NCBI GenBank assembly: GCA_018816865.1
Contig: JAHIUW010000016.1
Location: 182,248 to 246,247 of the forward strand
Length of the DNA stretch: 64,000 nucleotides
Direction: 5' to 3'
DNA from: Pseudomonadota bacterium
Lineage (GTDB): Bacteria > Desulfobacterota > Desulfovibrionia > Desulfovibrionales > Desulfovibrionaceae
Part shown: piece after piece, positions 1 to 9,182 of the stretch
How the letters are laid out: every line of letters begins with the position of its first letter
Numbering within the stretch: position 1 is the first letter of the stretch
The notes under the pieces: model-generated
Databases searched by the model: none
Told to the model about the DNA's origin: nothing
What the model saw: the letters and a program-made list of their open reading frames with translations, nothing else
Translations under genes and position numbers: made by a program

Positions 1-59
1 GTCAAAATCAACAACAAATGAAAGAGCCGTTGCACGGGAGTAAAGCGTCGTATCATCAT
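1..59 (-). CDS. Cytochrome b-like membrane protein, N-terminus only (runs off window)
   Basis: A reading frame opens at ATG 59-57 (or 56-54), overlapping the stop of the triheme cytochrome gene, and runs off the left edge. The 19 visible residues (MMIRRFTPVQRLFHLLLIL) resemble the start of cytochrome b561 or formate-dehydrogenase-gamma type proteins: a basic cytoplasmic start, a His in the position of a first heme ligand, then a hydrophobic helix. The overlap suggests translational coupling with the two upstream cytochrome c genes, making it the likely membrane electron entry or exit subunit. The family call rests on very little sequence. Confidence 0.5.
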   Translation of the reverse strand, partial: MMIRRFTPVQRLFHLLLIL

Positions 60-730
60 GGCTCGTCCCCCCCGTTCTTCTTGCTGCCGGTGATCAGTTC
101 CCGAAGCCCCCACAGCACCGTATGCGGCAGGAAAATCGCCAATGTGCCACCCGCCAGGGCAATCATTGCCCAGAACGCGTAGAACAGCATGGGGAAAGTC
201 TCGCGCGTGGAAGCCATGGCCGGGTTCGGCTCATGCACCAGATACGAGGCGAACGAGATGCCCCCCCCCTGATGACACTTGGCACAGATATAGGCATGCC
301 GCCTGATCTTGTTCAACGGCGAATAGTAGTGATTCACGCTGGCGATGGGCTCACCACCGTGACATTGACGACAGACCAGATCATTGCGCACCACATGCAG
401 ATTGTCCGTGCCCTGCTGGCGGTGACAATCCACACAGGTCCTGCCCTCGTAGAACAAAAGCCCTGCATGGGCATCCTCAAGGCGCGTTCTGATCCTGACC
501 GTCGCCTTCCCGGGACCATGGGACAGAATCCCCTGGCGGGTTGGTGTTTCATCCATGATCAATGGCCTGTTCAAACCGGGCCTGACCTCATACCGCTCGT
601 AATACCCCGTACTGAGCTCGTAGTTCCGGTAGCGGTGCACGTCGGATTTCACCTCCATACACCAGACTGGTCCGGGCAACGCCCACAGAGAGAACAGGAG
701 CAGCCCCATTATTATTTTGGCAGGGTGCAT
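56..730 (-). CDS. Triheme membrane-anchored cytochrome c
   Basis: A 224-residue protein with a signal peptide and three CXXCH heme c sites (CVDCH, CRQCH, CAKCH) in the middle. One C-terminal membrane helix (about residues 183-205) ends in a short basic tail, so the heme domain should sit in the periplasm, anchored by the C-terminus. The start is ATG 728-730 behind a strong AAAGGAGG. It lies 23 bases after the octaheme lipoprotein and overlaps a cytochrome b-like gene, so it probably carries electrons between the two. The heme motifs are seen; the electron path is inferred. Confidence 0.85.
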   Translation of the reverse strand: MHPAKIIMGLLLFSLWALPGPVWCMEVKSDVHRYRNYELSTGYYERYEVRPGLNRPLIMDETPTRQGILSHGPGKATVRIRTRLEDAHAGLLFYEGRTCVDCHRQQGTDNLHVVRNDLVCRQCHGGEPIASVNHYYSPLNKIRRHAYICAKCHQGGGISFASYLVHEPNPAMASTRETFPMLFYAFWAMIALAGGTLAIFLPHTVLWGLRELITGSKKNGGDEP

Positions 731-753
731 ACCGCCTCCTTTCAATCTCTGCG

Positions 754-2019
754 TTACTTGCCCATGGCCTCGACATTCTCAATGACCTTACCTTGCGGCT
801 TGGGCAACTGCGCCAGGGCATCAAAGCGCATTTGCAGCTTCTTGAGATCCTGATCCTTGTGTTCATGACAGGTCTGACATGAATTGGGGACCACAGGATT
901 GGCCAATGTATCCTCGGGCAAAAGCGCCTTGAATACATGGCTGTGAATGTCGCCAGACTCTGCGCTCTTGGCGATGCGAGGCATGTGGCAGCCAACGCAA
1001 TTTCCAAAGGAATGGATGGCATGCGCCTGGTTGTTGTTGATCATGGAGTGACAACTCAGACATTGGGACGATCCGGAAGCACGAGTCTGGTAACGAGTGC
1101 TGGGAACGCCCAACTGGTGCACGTAATGGCAGGAGTTGCAGGTCACGCCCTCAAGGTAGTGCTTCGACTGCTGCCAATCGATGTACTGCTGGTGATGGCC
1201 CTTGGAGAACTCGTTGGCATAGACATGTTGCTTGTCACCGGCTGCATAGGACGTCGACTCGTAATATGAGGAAAGAGCCTTGCCGGGTCTGTAACCCACG
1301 GGCCAGCCGCCTCCCTTGACCATGGTCGACTTGCCGCGGTTATGGCATGAACCACAGATCTGCACGGCCACCCCCGGCGTCAGCTTGGCCGGATTGATGA
1401 TGGTCGAACGCTTGTCGAAAACAGCGGTCTTGGGCAACGCCACATGATGCGAACCGGGACCATGACAGGATTCACAACCTACACCCGGCTCGGTCAGGGT
1501 CTTGGCTTCAAGATCGAGTCCTGTCGCATGGCAGCCACCGCACTTCAGCATCCAGGGACGCTTGTCCCAATCCTGTTCATGATAGTTTACGAAGCGCCCG
1601 GTCTCGAGGTTGTACTGCACAGGGCTGATATACAATTCACCATTCTTATTGACGATATAGCGCTGCTTCCACTGACTGCCGATGGTGTAGAGAACCTCAT
1701 CCTCGCGGGGGATGTAGATTTCATCGGGTGGAACCTTGAGCTTATCCGCAATCATCCTGAAGTCCGCCCTGATTATTTCGGGGTCAAGCTTCACGACCAG
1801 GACGTCCTTGTTTGCCTTGGCGTCCTGAAGCATGCGGCTATGCAGGGTTGCCTTCCAGGAATCGTAGTGTTCAAGGTGGCAGTATTTGCATTCATCCGAT
1901 CCGACATAGGTTTTTTCAGCAGAGGTGATCGCTTTGATATCGTAGCTTGGCTCGCCTCCACTGCACCCATAAATAGCCAATAAAACAACACATAACGCTA
2001 ACAATACACTCAATCGCAT
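754..2019 (-). CDS. Octaheme cytochrome c lipoprotein (cytochrome c554-like)
   Basis: A 421-residue secreted protein. A short signal sequence ends in a lipobox (AIYGC), so lipid anchoring is likely. Eight CXXCH motifs are visible in order: CKYCH, CGGCH, CESCH, CGSCH, CNSCH, CLSCH, CVGCH, CQTCH, with extra His residues for distal ligands. Spacing and the GVGCESCHGPGSHH motif fit the cytochrome c554 / multiheme family seen in sulfate reducers. The start chosen is ATG 2017-2019 with GGGAGGG upstream; an in-frame TTG at 2046 behind AGGAGG is an alternative but would lengthen the signal peptide. First gene of the cytochrome operon. Substrate unknown; a catalytic role (as in hydroxylamine-oxidase relatives) is not excluded. 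Confidence 0.88.
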   Translation of the reverse strand: MRLSVLLALCVVLLAIYGCSGGEPSYDIKAITSAEKTYVGSDECKYCHLEHYDSWKATLHSRMLQDAKANKDVLVVKLDPEIIRADFRMIADKLKVPPDEIYIPREDEVLYTIGSQWKQRYIVNKNGELYISPVQYNLETGRFVNYHEQDWDKRPWMLKCGGCHATGLDLEAKTLTEPGVGCESCHGPGSHHVALPKTAVFDKRSTIINPAKLTPGVAVQICGSCHNRGKSTMVKGGGWPVGYRPGKALSSYYESTSYAAGDKQHVYANEFSKGHHQQYIDWQQSKHYLEGVTCNSCHYVHQLGVPSTRYQTRASGSSQCLSCHSMINNNQAHAIHSFGNCVGCHMPRIAKSAESGDIHSHVFKALLPEDTLANPVVPNSCQTCHEHKDQDLKKLQMRFDALAQLPKPQGKVIENVEAMGK

Positions 2020-2192
2020 CGCACCCTCCCACGCAAGACCAGCCAAAAAGACTTCACACCTCCTATATTAGTCATATTATTCCATCAAAAATGCAACACT
2101 TTTCCATATCCATCCGACCCATTGCAACAACCAAACCATCAATGCAAGAATGTATAACAAAAAATAATGACCCATTTTCCGTACTGTTAGAT

Positions 2193-2223
2193 AAAAAAGC
2201 CCCAAGCATCACGCTCGGGGCTT
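2193..2223 (-). terminator. Rho-independent terminator after chemoreceptor gene
   Basis: Read on the minus strand, AAGCCCCGAGC and GCTTGGGGCTT form a stem followed by a run of T (2193-2198). It lies downstream of the chemoreceptor gene ending at 2280. Confidence 0.85.
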
Positions 2224-2240
2224 CCCATGATCACACAGTG

Positions 2241-2267
2241 TTGTGATCCGGCCTTACCGGATCACAA
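2241..2267. repeat. Perfect 11-bp inverted repeat just after a stop codon
   Basis: TTGTGATCCGG and CCGGATCACAA are separated by 5 bases. It sits between the chemoreceptor stop (2280) and the T-tailed terminator at 2193-2223 and has no T-run of its own. It probably acts as a 3' RNA-stabilising hairpin or the first of two terminator stems. Confidence 0.7.
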
Positions 2268-2279
2268 AACCGGAAAGGA

Positions 2280-4604
2280 TCAATCCTGCATCTCTTCGAT
2301 GGCGGTCTTCAGGTCCCCTGCGATGCGGGCCAGATCCGCGATGGCCAGCTGTGATTCACCCATGGACTGGGCCGTCTCCATGGCAATCTGGTTGATCTCG
2401 CCCGTGGCCCGGCTGATCTCTTCGCTGGTGGCGGATTGCTGTTCCGAGGCCGTGGCAATGCTCCGGACCTGATCAGCCGTGCGCTCCACCAAGTCCACGA
2501 TCTCCTCTAGGGCCCGACCGGACTGATCCGCCATTTCGGTGGAGAGATCGATGGCCTTGGTGGCCGACTCGGTATTGGCAATATTTTTCTGGGCGCTCTG
2601 CTGGATGGTGGTGATGAATCCGCCCACCTCGTTGGTGGCGGCCATGGTCTTTTCGGCCAGCTTGCGCACCTCGTCGGCGACCACGGCAAACCCGCGCCCG
2701 GCGTCACCCGCCCGCGCAGCCTCAATGGCCGCGTTGAGCGCCAGCAGGTTGGTCTGATCCGCAATGTCGGTGATCACGGTCATGATCTGGCCGATGCCCT
2801 CGGCCTGGGTCCCCAGTTCGGCCATATCTTCGCGCAGCTGGGACGCGTGGGTGTGGATCTCCTGGATTGTGCCCACCATCTTGCGCACAATCTGTGCCCC
2901 GTCCTGGGCCTTTTCCTTGGAGCGGTCAGCCAGGGAGGCGGCTTCCCCGGCATTCTGGGCCACCTCCAGCACCGTGGCATTCATTTCTTCCATGGCCGTG
3001 GCGGCCTCACCCGCACGCTCGCGCTGGATATCCGCACCACTGGAGGATTGCTCGATCTGGGCCGAAAGCTCGTCGCTGGCGGCCGCCACCTGCTCGGCGA
3101 CCTCATCGGCCCTGGCGGCGGCGCGCTCGATCTTGACGTTCTTCTCCTCAATCAGGGCCTGGCTCTTCTTGATCTGCGTCAGGTCGAAGAACAGCAGAAA
3201 CACGCCAATGGTGTTGCCGTCGATATCGGTGAGCGGGGCCATGTCGTAACGCACGAAGAGTTCCGTGCCCTTGGCACTCTTGGTCCCCGTCTCATGGTCC
3301 AGAACCACGCAGCTGTCGCGCAGGCATTTGCTGGCCATGGTCTCACGACCTTCCTCGCCATAATAGAACTTGGACAGGGTCAGGCCCAGGGCCTGTTCGG
3401 TCGTCTCGTCGCGCTCAAACAGTTTCAGGTAGGGCTCGTTGACAAACGTGATCCGCTCATCAACATCCAGGACCATGCAGGGCTGCGTCAGCCCGGTGAG
3501 TATGCTCTCCGAGAATCCGAGCTTCTGTTTCAATTCTGAAACCATATGCGAGATATGCCCGGCCAGATGCTGCAATTCATAGCGGAATCTGCCTTCCAGC
3601 TGGGCGGACATGTTGCCTTTGGATATCTCCCCGGCAAAGACTTCGATGATCGCCAGAGGTTTGAACACCTGGGTTCGCAAGGCCACGAGAATGATGCCGG
3701 CCACGAGCAGCACGATCGCGACACCCGCCGCAACCATCACCCGACGTTGCGCCAGCGCACCAGAGGCCAGATCGTCCTCGTAGACGCTCATGCAAACCAG
3801 CCAGCCCGTGCGCTCGTTCTCGCGCACGGCCATGACTTTCTTACGGCCCTGCCAATCGTACTGGAATAAACCATTCTTCAGCTTCAGGGCCTGCTGCACG
3901 AAGGCCTGCTCGGACAGGTCCTGAAGCATCAGTTCCTTATCCACACCATGGGCCACGATCCGCCCCTTGCCGTCAAAAATGAACCCGTAGCCGTCCTTGC
4001 CAATGCGCACCGGATCGATGAACTGCTCGGTGAAGACCTCCCAGCGCGGAAACACCGCCAACCCACCCATGACAGTGCCGCTAGGGTCCTTGATGCCTTT
4101 GACCACCCCGAAGATATAGATGCCGCCGCCGCTCTTGGACAACAGGATATCGGGCGTGATGTGCAGGTCCTCGCCACCCAGAACGGCCTTGACGTAACCG
4201 CGCGAGGCCCGGTCCATGCCCTGCATGTCTTCGCCCTTGGCGTTCTGTCCGGCAACGATCTTGCCCTCGCGATCAAAGACGAACATGGCCCAGTAGTCCT
4301 TATACGAGGTCATGAGTTCCACAAACAGGCCCTGAGCCAGTGCGGTCGAGGACCCCGGCATCAGGGCCTCGGCAAAGACCTTTTGGGCCGCAAGACCCTC
4401 GGTCAGGGCCACGGCATTATTCAGATAGCTCCCCAGGGATTTAGCCGTGAGTTCAGCGGACTGGTTGGCGGACTGGGTCCCCAGGTCCGCGGCGACCTTG
4501 AAGGTCGATGAGTTCACGTACAGGACAAGCCCGGTGATGGCCGCGACGATGACCGCAGTGACGAACAGCGACAACTGCACATTGATGCTTTTCAACCTAT
4601 CCAT
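2280..4604 (-). CDS. Methyl-accepting chemotaxis protein with Cache and PAS sensors
   Basis: A 774-residue chemoreceptor: N-terminal membrane helix, periplasmic double Cache-like region (about 30-290), second helix (about 295-315), HAMP linker, a cytoplasmic PAS domain (about 360-480), then the signalling domain with the conserved hairpin tip ([18 protein letters not shown]). It signals to CheA/CheW at the membrane. The start is ATG 4602-4604 with GGGAG upstream. A sigma-28-like promoter precedes it at 4648-4675, so it should be expressed with the flagellar late genes. No C-terminal CheR-binding pentapeptide is seen. The PAS domain closely resembles those in the chemoreceptor ending at 4816 and the GGDEF-EAL protein at 30483. 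Ligand unknown. Confidence 0.93.
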   Translation of the reverse strand: MDRLKSINVQLSLFVTAVIVAAITGLVLYVNSSTFKVAADLGTQSANQSAELTAKSLGSYLNNAVALTEGLAAQKVFAEALMPGSSTALAQGLFVELMTSYKDYWAMFVFDREGKIVAGQNAKGEDMQGMDRASRGYVKAVLGGEDLHITPDILLSKSGGGIYIFGVVKGIKDPSGTVMGGLAVFPRWEVFTEQFIDPVRIGKDGYGFIFDGKGRIVAHGVDKELMLQDLSEQAFVQQALKLKNGLFQYDWQGRKKVMAVRENERTGWLVCMSVYEDDLASGALAQRRVMVAAGVAIVLLVAGIILVALRTQVFKPLAIIEVFAGEISKGNMSAQLEGRFRYELQHLAGHISHMVSELKQKLGFSESILTGLTQPCMVLDVDERITFVNEPYLKLFERDETTEQALGLTLSKFYYGEEGRETMASKCLRDSCVVLDHETGTKSAKGTELFVRYDMAPLTDIDGNTIGVFLLFFDLTQIKKSQALIEEKNVKIERAAARADEVAEQVAAASDELSAQIEQSSSGADIQRERAGEAATAMEEMNATVLEVAQNAGEAASLADRSKEKAQDGAQIVRKMVGTIQEIHTHASQLREDMAELGTQAEGIGQIMTVITDIADQTNLLALNAAIEAARAGDAGRGFAVVADEVRKLAEKTMAATNEVGGFITTIQQSAQKNIANTESATKAIDLSTEMADQSGRALEEIVDLVERTADQVRSIATASEQQSATSEEISRATGEINQIAMETAQSMGESQLAIADLARIAGDLKTAIEEMQD

Positions 4605-4647
4605 GCCCACTCCCGATTTGAAACCCTTTCTCCCAGACAGCAAAGTC

Positions 4648-4675
4648 TTATCGACCCTTGATGATTGCTCCTTTA
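4648..4675 (-). promoter_or_regulatory. Sigma-28 (FliA)-like promoter of a chemoreceptor gene
   Basis: On the minus strand TAAA, 16 bases, then GTCGATAA, one mismatch from the sigma-28 -10 GCCGATAA. It lies 44 bases upstream of the chemoreceptor start. The TAAA-N16 spacing equals that of the sites at 7672 and 19742, one base longer than in E. coli. Confidence 0.65.
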
Positions 4676-4750
4676 GATACTTGCATTATCCCAAAAAATC
4701 CAGACACCAGCCCAAATGCCAAACGATTTCCGATCAACAGCAAAGAAACC

Positions 4751-4790
4751 ATAAAAAAAACGGCCCCGGGGGGATCCCCCGGGGCCGTTG
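4751..4790 (-). terminator. Strong rho-independent terminator of the cytochrome/chemoreceptor operon
   Basis: On the minus strand AACGGCCCCGGGG pairs with CCCCGGGGCCGTT and is followed by a run of eight T (4752-4760). It ends the operon 7299-4816. Confidence 0.93.
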
Positions 4791-4815
4791 CTGCACTCTC
4801 AATGGATTCCTTTCG

Positions 4816-6828
4816 CTACGAGGAGCGCATGTCCTCAATGATCCCGCGCAAGGCCTGGGCCTGCTCGGCGAGATCACTCACGGCCCTGGCCGCTTCGGTC
4901 ATGGCTTGCGCCGTCTCGGTGGCGATGGAATTGATTTCCTCCGTGGAGCGAGTGATCTGCTCGGAGGTGGCCGACTGCTCTTCCGCCGCCGTGGCGATGG
5001 AGCGGACCTGGTCGGCGGTTCTCTCCACCATGCTCAGGATCTCCATCAGGGCCTCGCCCGAGACATGGGCCCTCTCACGGCTCTGCTGCACGGAGGCAAC
5101 GGCCTCCTCGGTGCTGGCCACACTGGCCTTGGCACTGTTCTGGATTGTCAGGATGGACCGGGTCACCTCCTGGGTGGCATTCATGGTCCGCTCGGCCAGT
5201 TTGCGCACCTCGTCGGCCACCACTGCGAACCCTCGTCCGGCATCGCCCGCACGGGCGGCCTCGATGGCGGCGTTCAGGGCCAACAGGTTGGTCTGGTCGG
5301 CGATGTCGGTAATGACCTCGACGATACGGCCCACATCCTCGGCCTGAGCACCCAATTCCTTCATGCTTTCCTGCAAGGCCATGGCCTGCGAAGCAACGCG
5401 CTCGGCGATGGTCACGGCCTTGCCCTCCTGGGCCTTGACCTTGGTGCTGTCAGCCAATTCGGCGGCGCCGTCGGCGTTCTGGGCGACTTCCAGCACAGTG
5501 GCGTTCATCTGTTCCATGGCTGTGGCCACCTCAGAGGTCCGCGCCAACTGGCCGTCGGAACCACGACTGGCCTCCTCGACCTGGGCGGCCAATTCATCCG
5601 CCGAGGAAGAGACGTTGGCCGACACCTTTTCCGCATCAGCGGCAGCCTTGGCGATGCGCTCGTTCTGCGCCTCGATCATCCGCTCGTTCTTGACGATGGC
5701 GGTCAGATCCATGACCAGGGCGAACGCGCCGATGAGGTTGCCGTCCAGGTCGTAGAGCGGAGCGGCCTCCATGTTCAGGAACAAGGTCTGCCCCTTGCGG
5801 TTTAAGTACTCCTCGCGCGGCAGGGAATGCGGCTTGCGATCGTTCAGGGCCAGATTCTCGATGGTATCGCGATTCGGGTCGCCGTAGAACAGCTCGGAGA
5901 CACTTTGGCCCTTGCAGGATTCCGGGTCCATGTCCAGGCCCATCAAGGTGAGCATGGGCTTGTTGATGAACGAGACATTGGCGTTGGTGTCGGCCACGTA
6001 GCAGGCGATGGTCATACCCGACAAAATTCCCTGGGAGAACCCCAACTGAGTCTTGAGGTTACTCACCATGCCCGACAGGTTGCAGCCCAGCTGGCCCAGT
6101 TCGTCCACACTGGCACATTCAAAACGTGCATCCAGATTGCCGTTGGCCACTTCATTGGAGGCGCTGGCGATCACCGCCAGACGGGCAATGACGTTGCGGC
6201 TCAGGAACAGCACCACAGGCACCACCAGCAGGATCAGCCCACCCACGCACAGGGCGATGAACTTGTAGATCTGCATGCGAATGGCACTGACGTTGGGCGT
6301 GACGTCCTGAATAACGGCGATGCTGCCCAAAATGGCTTGGGAGCTGCCGTGGCAATGGTGGCAAGATTTCTCGTTGGGAATGGACATGACGCGCATGAAC
6401 AGATCACGCCCGTCGCTCTTGGTGAGCAGGCCGGCCTCGGTTCGCTCCGTCAGCGATTTCGTGAACAGCCCCAGCATATCGTCCTGACCATAGGCACTCT
6501 TGAAATCCTTGCGCACGTTCCCGCTCTTCGTGCTGTAGGTCACGTTGCTCTTGTAGTTGCTCAGGTAGATCTCAGTATCGGGATACTTGTCCTTCAAATA
6601 GATGAACTCTTCCTTGGTGCTTTCATCATCGCCGATGACCATGGGTTTTTCCACGGTCTGCTTGATGAGCTCCGAGGCCCGGGTCAAAGAGGCGTCCAGC
6701 TGGGACACCATGGCATCACGTTGCCATTTGGAGCTGATAACGATCAGGGCAGTGAAGACCAGTACGCAGATGCCCACCACCAGGGCGGTCACCCGGGCAT
6801 TCACATGGCGTCGGAAATAGTCGAGCAT
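4816..6828 (-). CDS. Heme c-binding chemoreceptor (DcrA-like redox/oxygen sensor)
   Basis: A 670-residue chemotaxis transducer: N-terminal helix (about 11-30), periplasmic domain with one CXXCH heme c motif (SCHHCHGS, about residues 155-162), second helix (about 190-210), HAMP, PAS domain (about 265-385) and a methyl-accepting signalling domain. The periplasmic part resembles the Tll0287/DUF3365 type, and the layout recalls DcrA of Desulfovibrio vulgaris, a c-heme transducer for oxygen or redox. The gene starts 9 bases after the tetraheme cytochrome stop, so receptor and cytochrome are made together. The motif is seen; the sensed signal is inferred. Confidence 0.9.
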   Translation of the reverse strand: MLDYFRRHVNARVTALVVGICVLVFTALIVISSKWQRDAMVSQLDASLTRASELIKQTVEKPMVIGDDESTKEEFIYLKDKYPDTEIYLSNYKSNVTYSTKSGNVRKDFKSAYGQDDMLGLFTKSLTERTEAGLLTKSDGRDLFMRVMSIPNEKSCHHCHGSSQAILGSIAVIQDVTPNVSAIRMQIYKFIALCVGGLILLVVPVVLFLSRNVIARLAVIASASNEVANGNLDARFECASVDELGQLGCNLSGMVSNLKTQLGFSQGILSGMTIACYVADTNANVSFINKPMLTLMGLDMDPESCKGQSVSELFYGDPNRDTIENLALNDRKPHSLPREEYLNRKGQTLFLNMEAAPLYDLDGNLIGAFALVMDLTAIVKNERMIEAQNERIAKAAADAEKVSANVSSSADELAAQVEEASRGSDGQLARTSEVATAMEQMNATVLEVAQNADGAAELADSTKVKAQEGKAVTIAERVASQAMALQESMKELGAQAEDVGRIVEVITDIADQTNLLALNAAIEAARAGDAGRGFAVVADEVRKLAERTMNATQEVTRSILTIQNSAKASVASTEEAVASVQQSRERAHVSGEALMEILSMVERTADQVRSIATAAEEQSATSEQITRSTEEINSIATETAQAMTEAARAVSDLAEQAQALRGIIEDMRSS

Positions 6829-6837
6829 GAGGGTCTC

Positions 6838-7299
6838 CTAGTGCGCACCGCTGAAGATCAGCGGCTTGAAGTTGAAGTCCTCGACCCGCTCGGCGTTGTG
6901 GCAGGTCTCGCATTCCTGGACTGTGGGGGTCCGATTGATGGCATCGGTGTCTCCGGAGGCGGCGTGTTCACCGCCCGGACCATGACAGGTCTCGCAACCC
7001 ACATCAGCCAGGGCGGGAGTCTCCGTAATGCTGATGAAACCCCCTTTGCCATACCCGGTGGTGTGGCAGCCGTAACAGCTCGCCTGCTCGTCCGGGGTCA
7101 GGTCCGAGGCCATAATCTCGATACTGTGCCAGGATTTTGCTTTTTTGGAATAGGTCACAAAATGCTCGAATTGTTCGTTATGGCATTCCGAGCAGGTTTC
7201 GCTCCCAACATACTCCTGGGCCCCTGCTCCGGCAGCCCAAGCCAATGTGATGACAAGCATCAAGGCCCCTGTCAGTGCGCCTCTAACTCCATATCTCAT
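6838..7299 (-). CDS. Small periplasmic tetraheme cytochrome c
   Basis: A 153-residue protein with a cleavable signal peptide (AWAAGAGA end) and four CXXCH motifs: CSECH, CYGCH, CETCH, CETCH. The third sits in a GCETCHGPGGEH context, as in cytochrome c554-type proteins. The start is ATG 7297-7299 with AAGGTGG upstream; longer in-frame starts lack a signal peptide. It is the first gene of a two-gene operon with the heme-bearing chemoreceptor, so it may hand electrons to, or report redox state to, that receptor. That link is inferred from spacing only. A sequence like a sigma-28 -10 (ACCGATAA, complement of 7408-7415) lies upstream but lacks TAAA. Confidence 0.88.
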   Translation of the reverse strand: MRYGVRGALTGALMLVITLAWAAGAGAQEYVGSETCSECHNEQFEHFVTYSKKAKSWHSIEIMASDLTPDEQASCYGCHTTGYGKGGFISITETPALADVGCETCHGPGGEHAASGDTDAINRTPTVQECETCHNAERVEDFNFKPLIFSGAH

Positions 7300-7671
7300 C
7301 GATACCCACCTTCGCCTGAATGAATCATTAACGACGTGACTCGACGCCAAGGCACTCAAGGCATCAAATCCCACTCTCCAGCGCCCTTCCCCAGGCACGA
7401 AACAATCTTATCGGTAGAATCATTAAAAAAAACACCCCAGAGTCAGCACCTCTACTGATCTGGATTGGATCATCCCACCTACCAAAACACCCGGAATAAC
7501 GACCTTGCGAAAAAATGATCACGGTAGCCCTGACAAGAGGGCGTAAACGACAACGCCGATACAAGCAAGGGGCTTTCTGATATATCAAGCCGTCTCCCAC
7601 AATGATCCCCAGTGCATTTTCCAAAACCCACAAAAAGGACGGTACGATCCGTTCAAATAATTAAATGCCGC
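7300..7671. other. Divergent intergenic region without a gene
   Basis: About 370 bases between the divergent cytochrome/chemoreceptor operon and the receiver-TPR gene. It is AT-richer than its surroundings, with A/T runs near 7425-7433 and 7600-7670, as expected of a promoter region. No convincing ORF or RNA gene was found. Confidence 0.5.
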
Positions 7672-7699
7672 TAAAGCGAACTTGCGCCGGGACCGATAA
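7672..7699 (+). promoter_or_regulatory. Sigma-28 (FliA)-like promoter of the receiver-TPR gene
   Basis: TAAA, 16 bases, then ACCGATAA (7 of 8 matches to GCCGATAA). Predicted transcription start near 7706, about 34 bases before ATG 7740. Same spacing as the sites before flagellin and the chemoreceptor. Confidence 0.65.
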
Positions 7700-7739
7700 C
7701 GAGAATGAATCTGGACCCACGATGTGAGGTTTGCTGGTC

Positions 7740-8918
7740 ATGCGCAAAAAGAATCTGTCTCCCTTCAATTCCGTCCTGGCGGTCTCACCCAACCGTGAGC
7801 ATCTGCGTCTGGACCGCACGGCATTGCGCACTGCCGGGATCCCCGAAATAGTCACCCAGCCGTCCATCGAAAAGGCCCTGGCATGGATGTCCGCCAACCC
7901 CGTGGATGTGGTCATTCTGGATGCCAACCTGGAGCGAACCACCGCAGTCCGGGTGCTGCGCCTGCTGCGCCGCCGCCAGTCCTTCGCCACCCTGCCGGTG
8001 ATCGTCGCCAGTACGAACGGCTCCCGCAATTGCGTTCTGGAGACCCTGGCTGCAGGCTGTTCGGGTTTTTTGGTTCGCCCCTATTCCATTGAAGGTCTGC
8101 TCAAGCAGTGCAGGCTGGCGGCCAGCGGGGCCAACCCGGGGCAGGAACGCGTCGCCGCCATGCAGCAGGCCCAGCAGGAAACCCGGCGTGGCCGCCGCAG
8201 GCGAGCCATCGCCACCATGGAACGAGCGACTTCCAAACAGGATGAAGCCCGGCAGCACTTCATCAAGGGGTGCAGCCACCTGACCGCCGAACGCTTCGAA
8301 CTGGCCCTGGTCTCATTCAACAAGGCCGTGGCCATCAACGCACTGTTCGCCGAAGCCTTCATCGGCATGGCCAACGCCTGGGAGGCGCTGGGCGAGTCCG
8401 AGAAGGCGCGACTCTGTATGCGCCGGGCCGTGGACGCCCATGTCAGAAACAATTCCATCTCACGCACCCGGGACGTGCTGGCGCGCATCCTGATGGACAA
8501 TCCCAACACGCCCAATCCGTTCCTGGATCTCGGGTTCGCCCTGGTGCGCCAGGAAGAATTCAAGGCCGCCGGACAGGCCTACACCCTGGCGGTACGGCAC
8601 GACGCCACCGGCAACGGGATCTACACTGCGGTTGCCAGGGCTTGCCTGTTCACCAACGACCCCCGAGGTTCCGCCAGACTGATTGCCACGGCCATGGCCG
8701 AGGCAGGTTCAGCGCTGCCTTCCGGAGCACTGTACAAGCGCATCATGGGAGACATCCCCAGCTTGCCAGGACTGGACGCTGCGCGCGGGGAAACAGACCA
8801 GATGGCCGACGACGGCGGCAGCGTGATGAACGACATCCTGGCCGTACTCAAATACACTTGGAAGCTTTACAGAAACGGTGGCCCGCTGACGCCGCAGCCC
8901 CTGAGTCTGGACTTCTGA
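7740..8918 (+). CDS. Degenerate receiver domain fused to TPR repeats
   Basis: A 392-residue cytoplasmic protein. Residues about 10-125 are a receiver-like domain: the phospho-acceptor Asp is kept (VVILDAN), but the usual conserved Lys is Arg (FLVRPYS) and the N-terminal acidic pair is missing, so phosphorylation may be weak or absent. Residues about 165-330 hold TPR-type helical repeats (ALVSFNKAVAINALFAEAF and following). The start is ATG 7740 after TGAGG; a TTG nine bases earlier is too close to it. It shares this plan with the receiver-TPR-PilZ protein at 59263 but lacks PilZ. The sigma-28-like promoter suggests a motility role. Function unknown. Confidence 0.8.
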   Translation: MRKKNLSPFNSVLAVSPNREHLRLDRTALRTAGIPEIVTQPSIEKALAWMSANPVDVVILDANLERTTAVRVLRLLRRRQSFATLPVIVASTNGSRNCVLETLAAGCSGFLVRPYSIEGLLKQCRLAASGANPGQERVAAMQQAQQETRRGRRRRAIATMERATSKQDEARQHFIKGCSHLTAERFELALVSFNKAVAINALFAEAFIGMANAWEALGESEKARLCMRRAVDAHVRNNSISRTRDVLARILMDNPNTPNPFLDLGFALVRQEEFKAAGQAYTLAVRHDATGNGIYTAVARACLFTNDPRGSARLIATAMAEAGSALPSGALYKRIMGDIPSLPGLDAARGETDQMADDGGSVMNDILAVLKYTWKLYRNGGPLTPQPLSLDF

Positions 8919-8976
8919 ACCGGGATTGGTCCGGATTGCCGACACCAGATGGTCACCCCGAAAGACTCACACCAAA

Positions 8977-9004
8977 CGCCCGGTCGACAGCTGTCGACCG
9001 GGCG
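8977..9004. terminator. 28-base perfect palindrome, probable bidirectional terminator
   Basis: CGCCCGGTCGACAG followed directly by its reverse complement CTGTCGACCGGGCG. It lies between convergent genes (receiver-TPR and the aldolase). It is followed by TCTGCTTT on plus and preceded by AAAC, so both strands end in short T-rich tails. Confidence 0.7.
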
Positions 9005-9182
9005 TCTGCTTTCAGACCCATGGGAAACCCCGAGTCCATGGAAACGGCCTGAGCCCTGGCCCGTGAACCCGTCCCTTGGACTTCGCAGCCACGGAAACTC
9101 AAACGTTTGGAGAACTCCAACCCTCTGCTCCGGGACTCAGCAAGCTTCGAGCTCCGAACCACAGGGTTCCGAGCCGGAGGCT

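Noticed and set aside
7408..7415. ACCGATAA (minus strand) upstream of the tetraheme cytochrome, like a sigma-28 -10 box
   Set aside because: No TAAA at the 15-17 base distance; kept only as a remark.
9005..9182. Several small hairpins (for example TTGGAG-AA-CTCCAA, GAACC-ACAG-GGTTC, GAGCC-GGA-GGCTC) downstream of the aldolase, faintly like the region before flagellin
   Set aside because: Stems are only 5-6 bp and the resemblance to the flagellin leader does not hold over any length.
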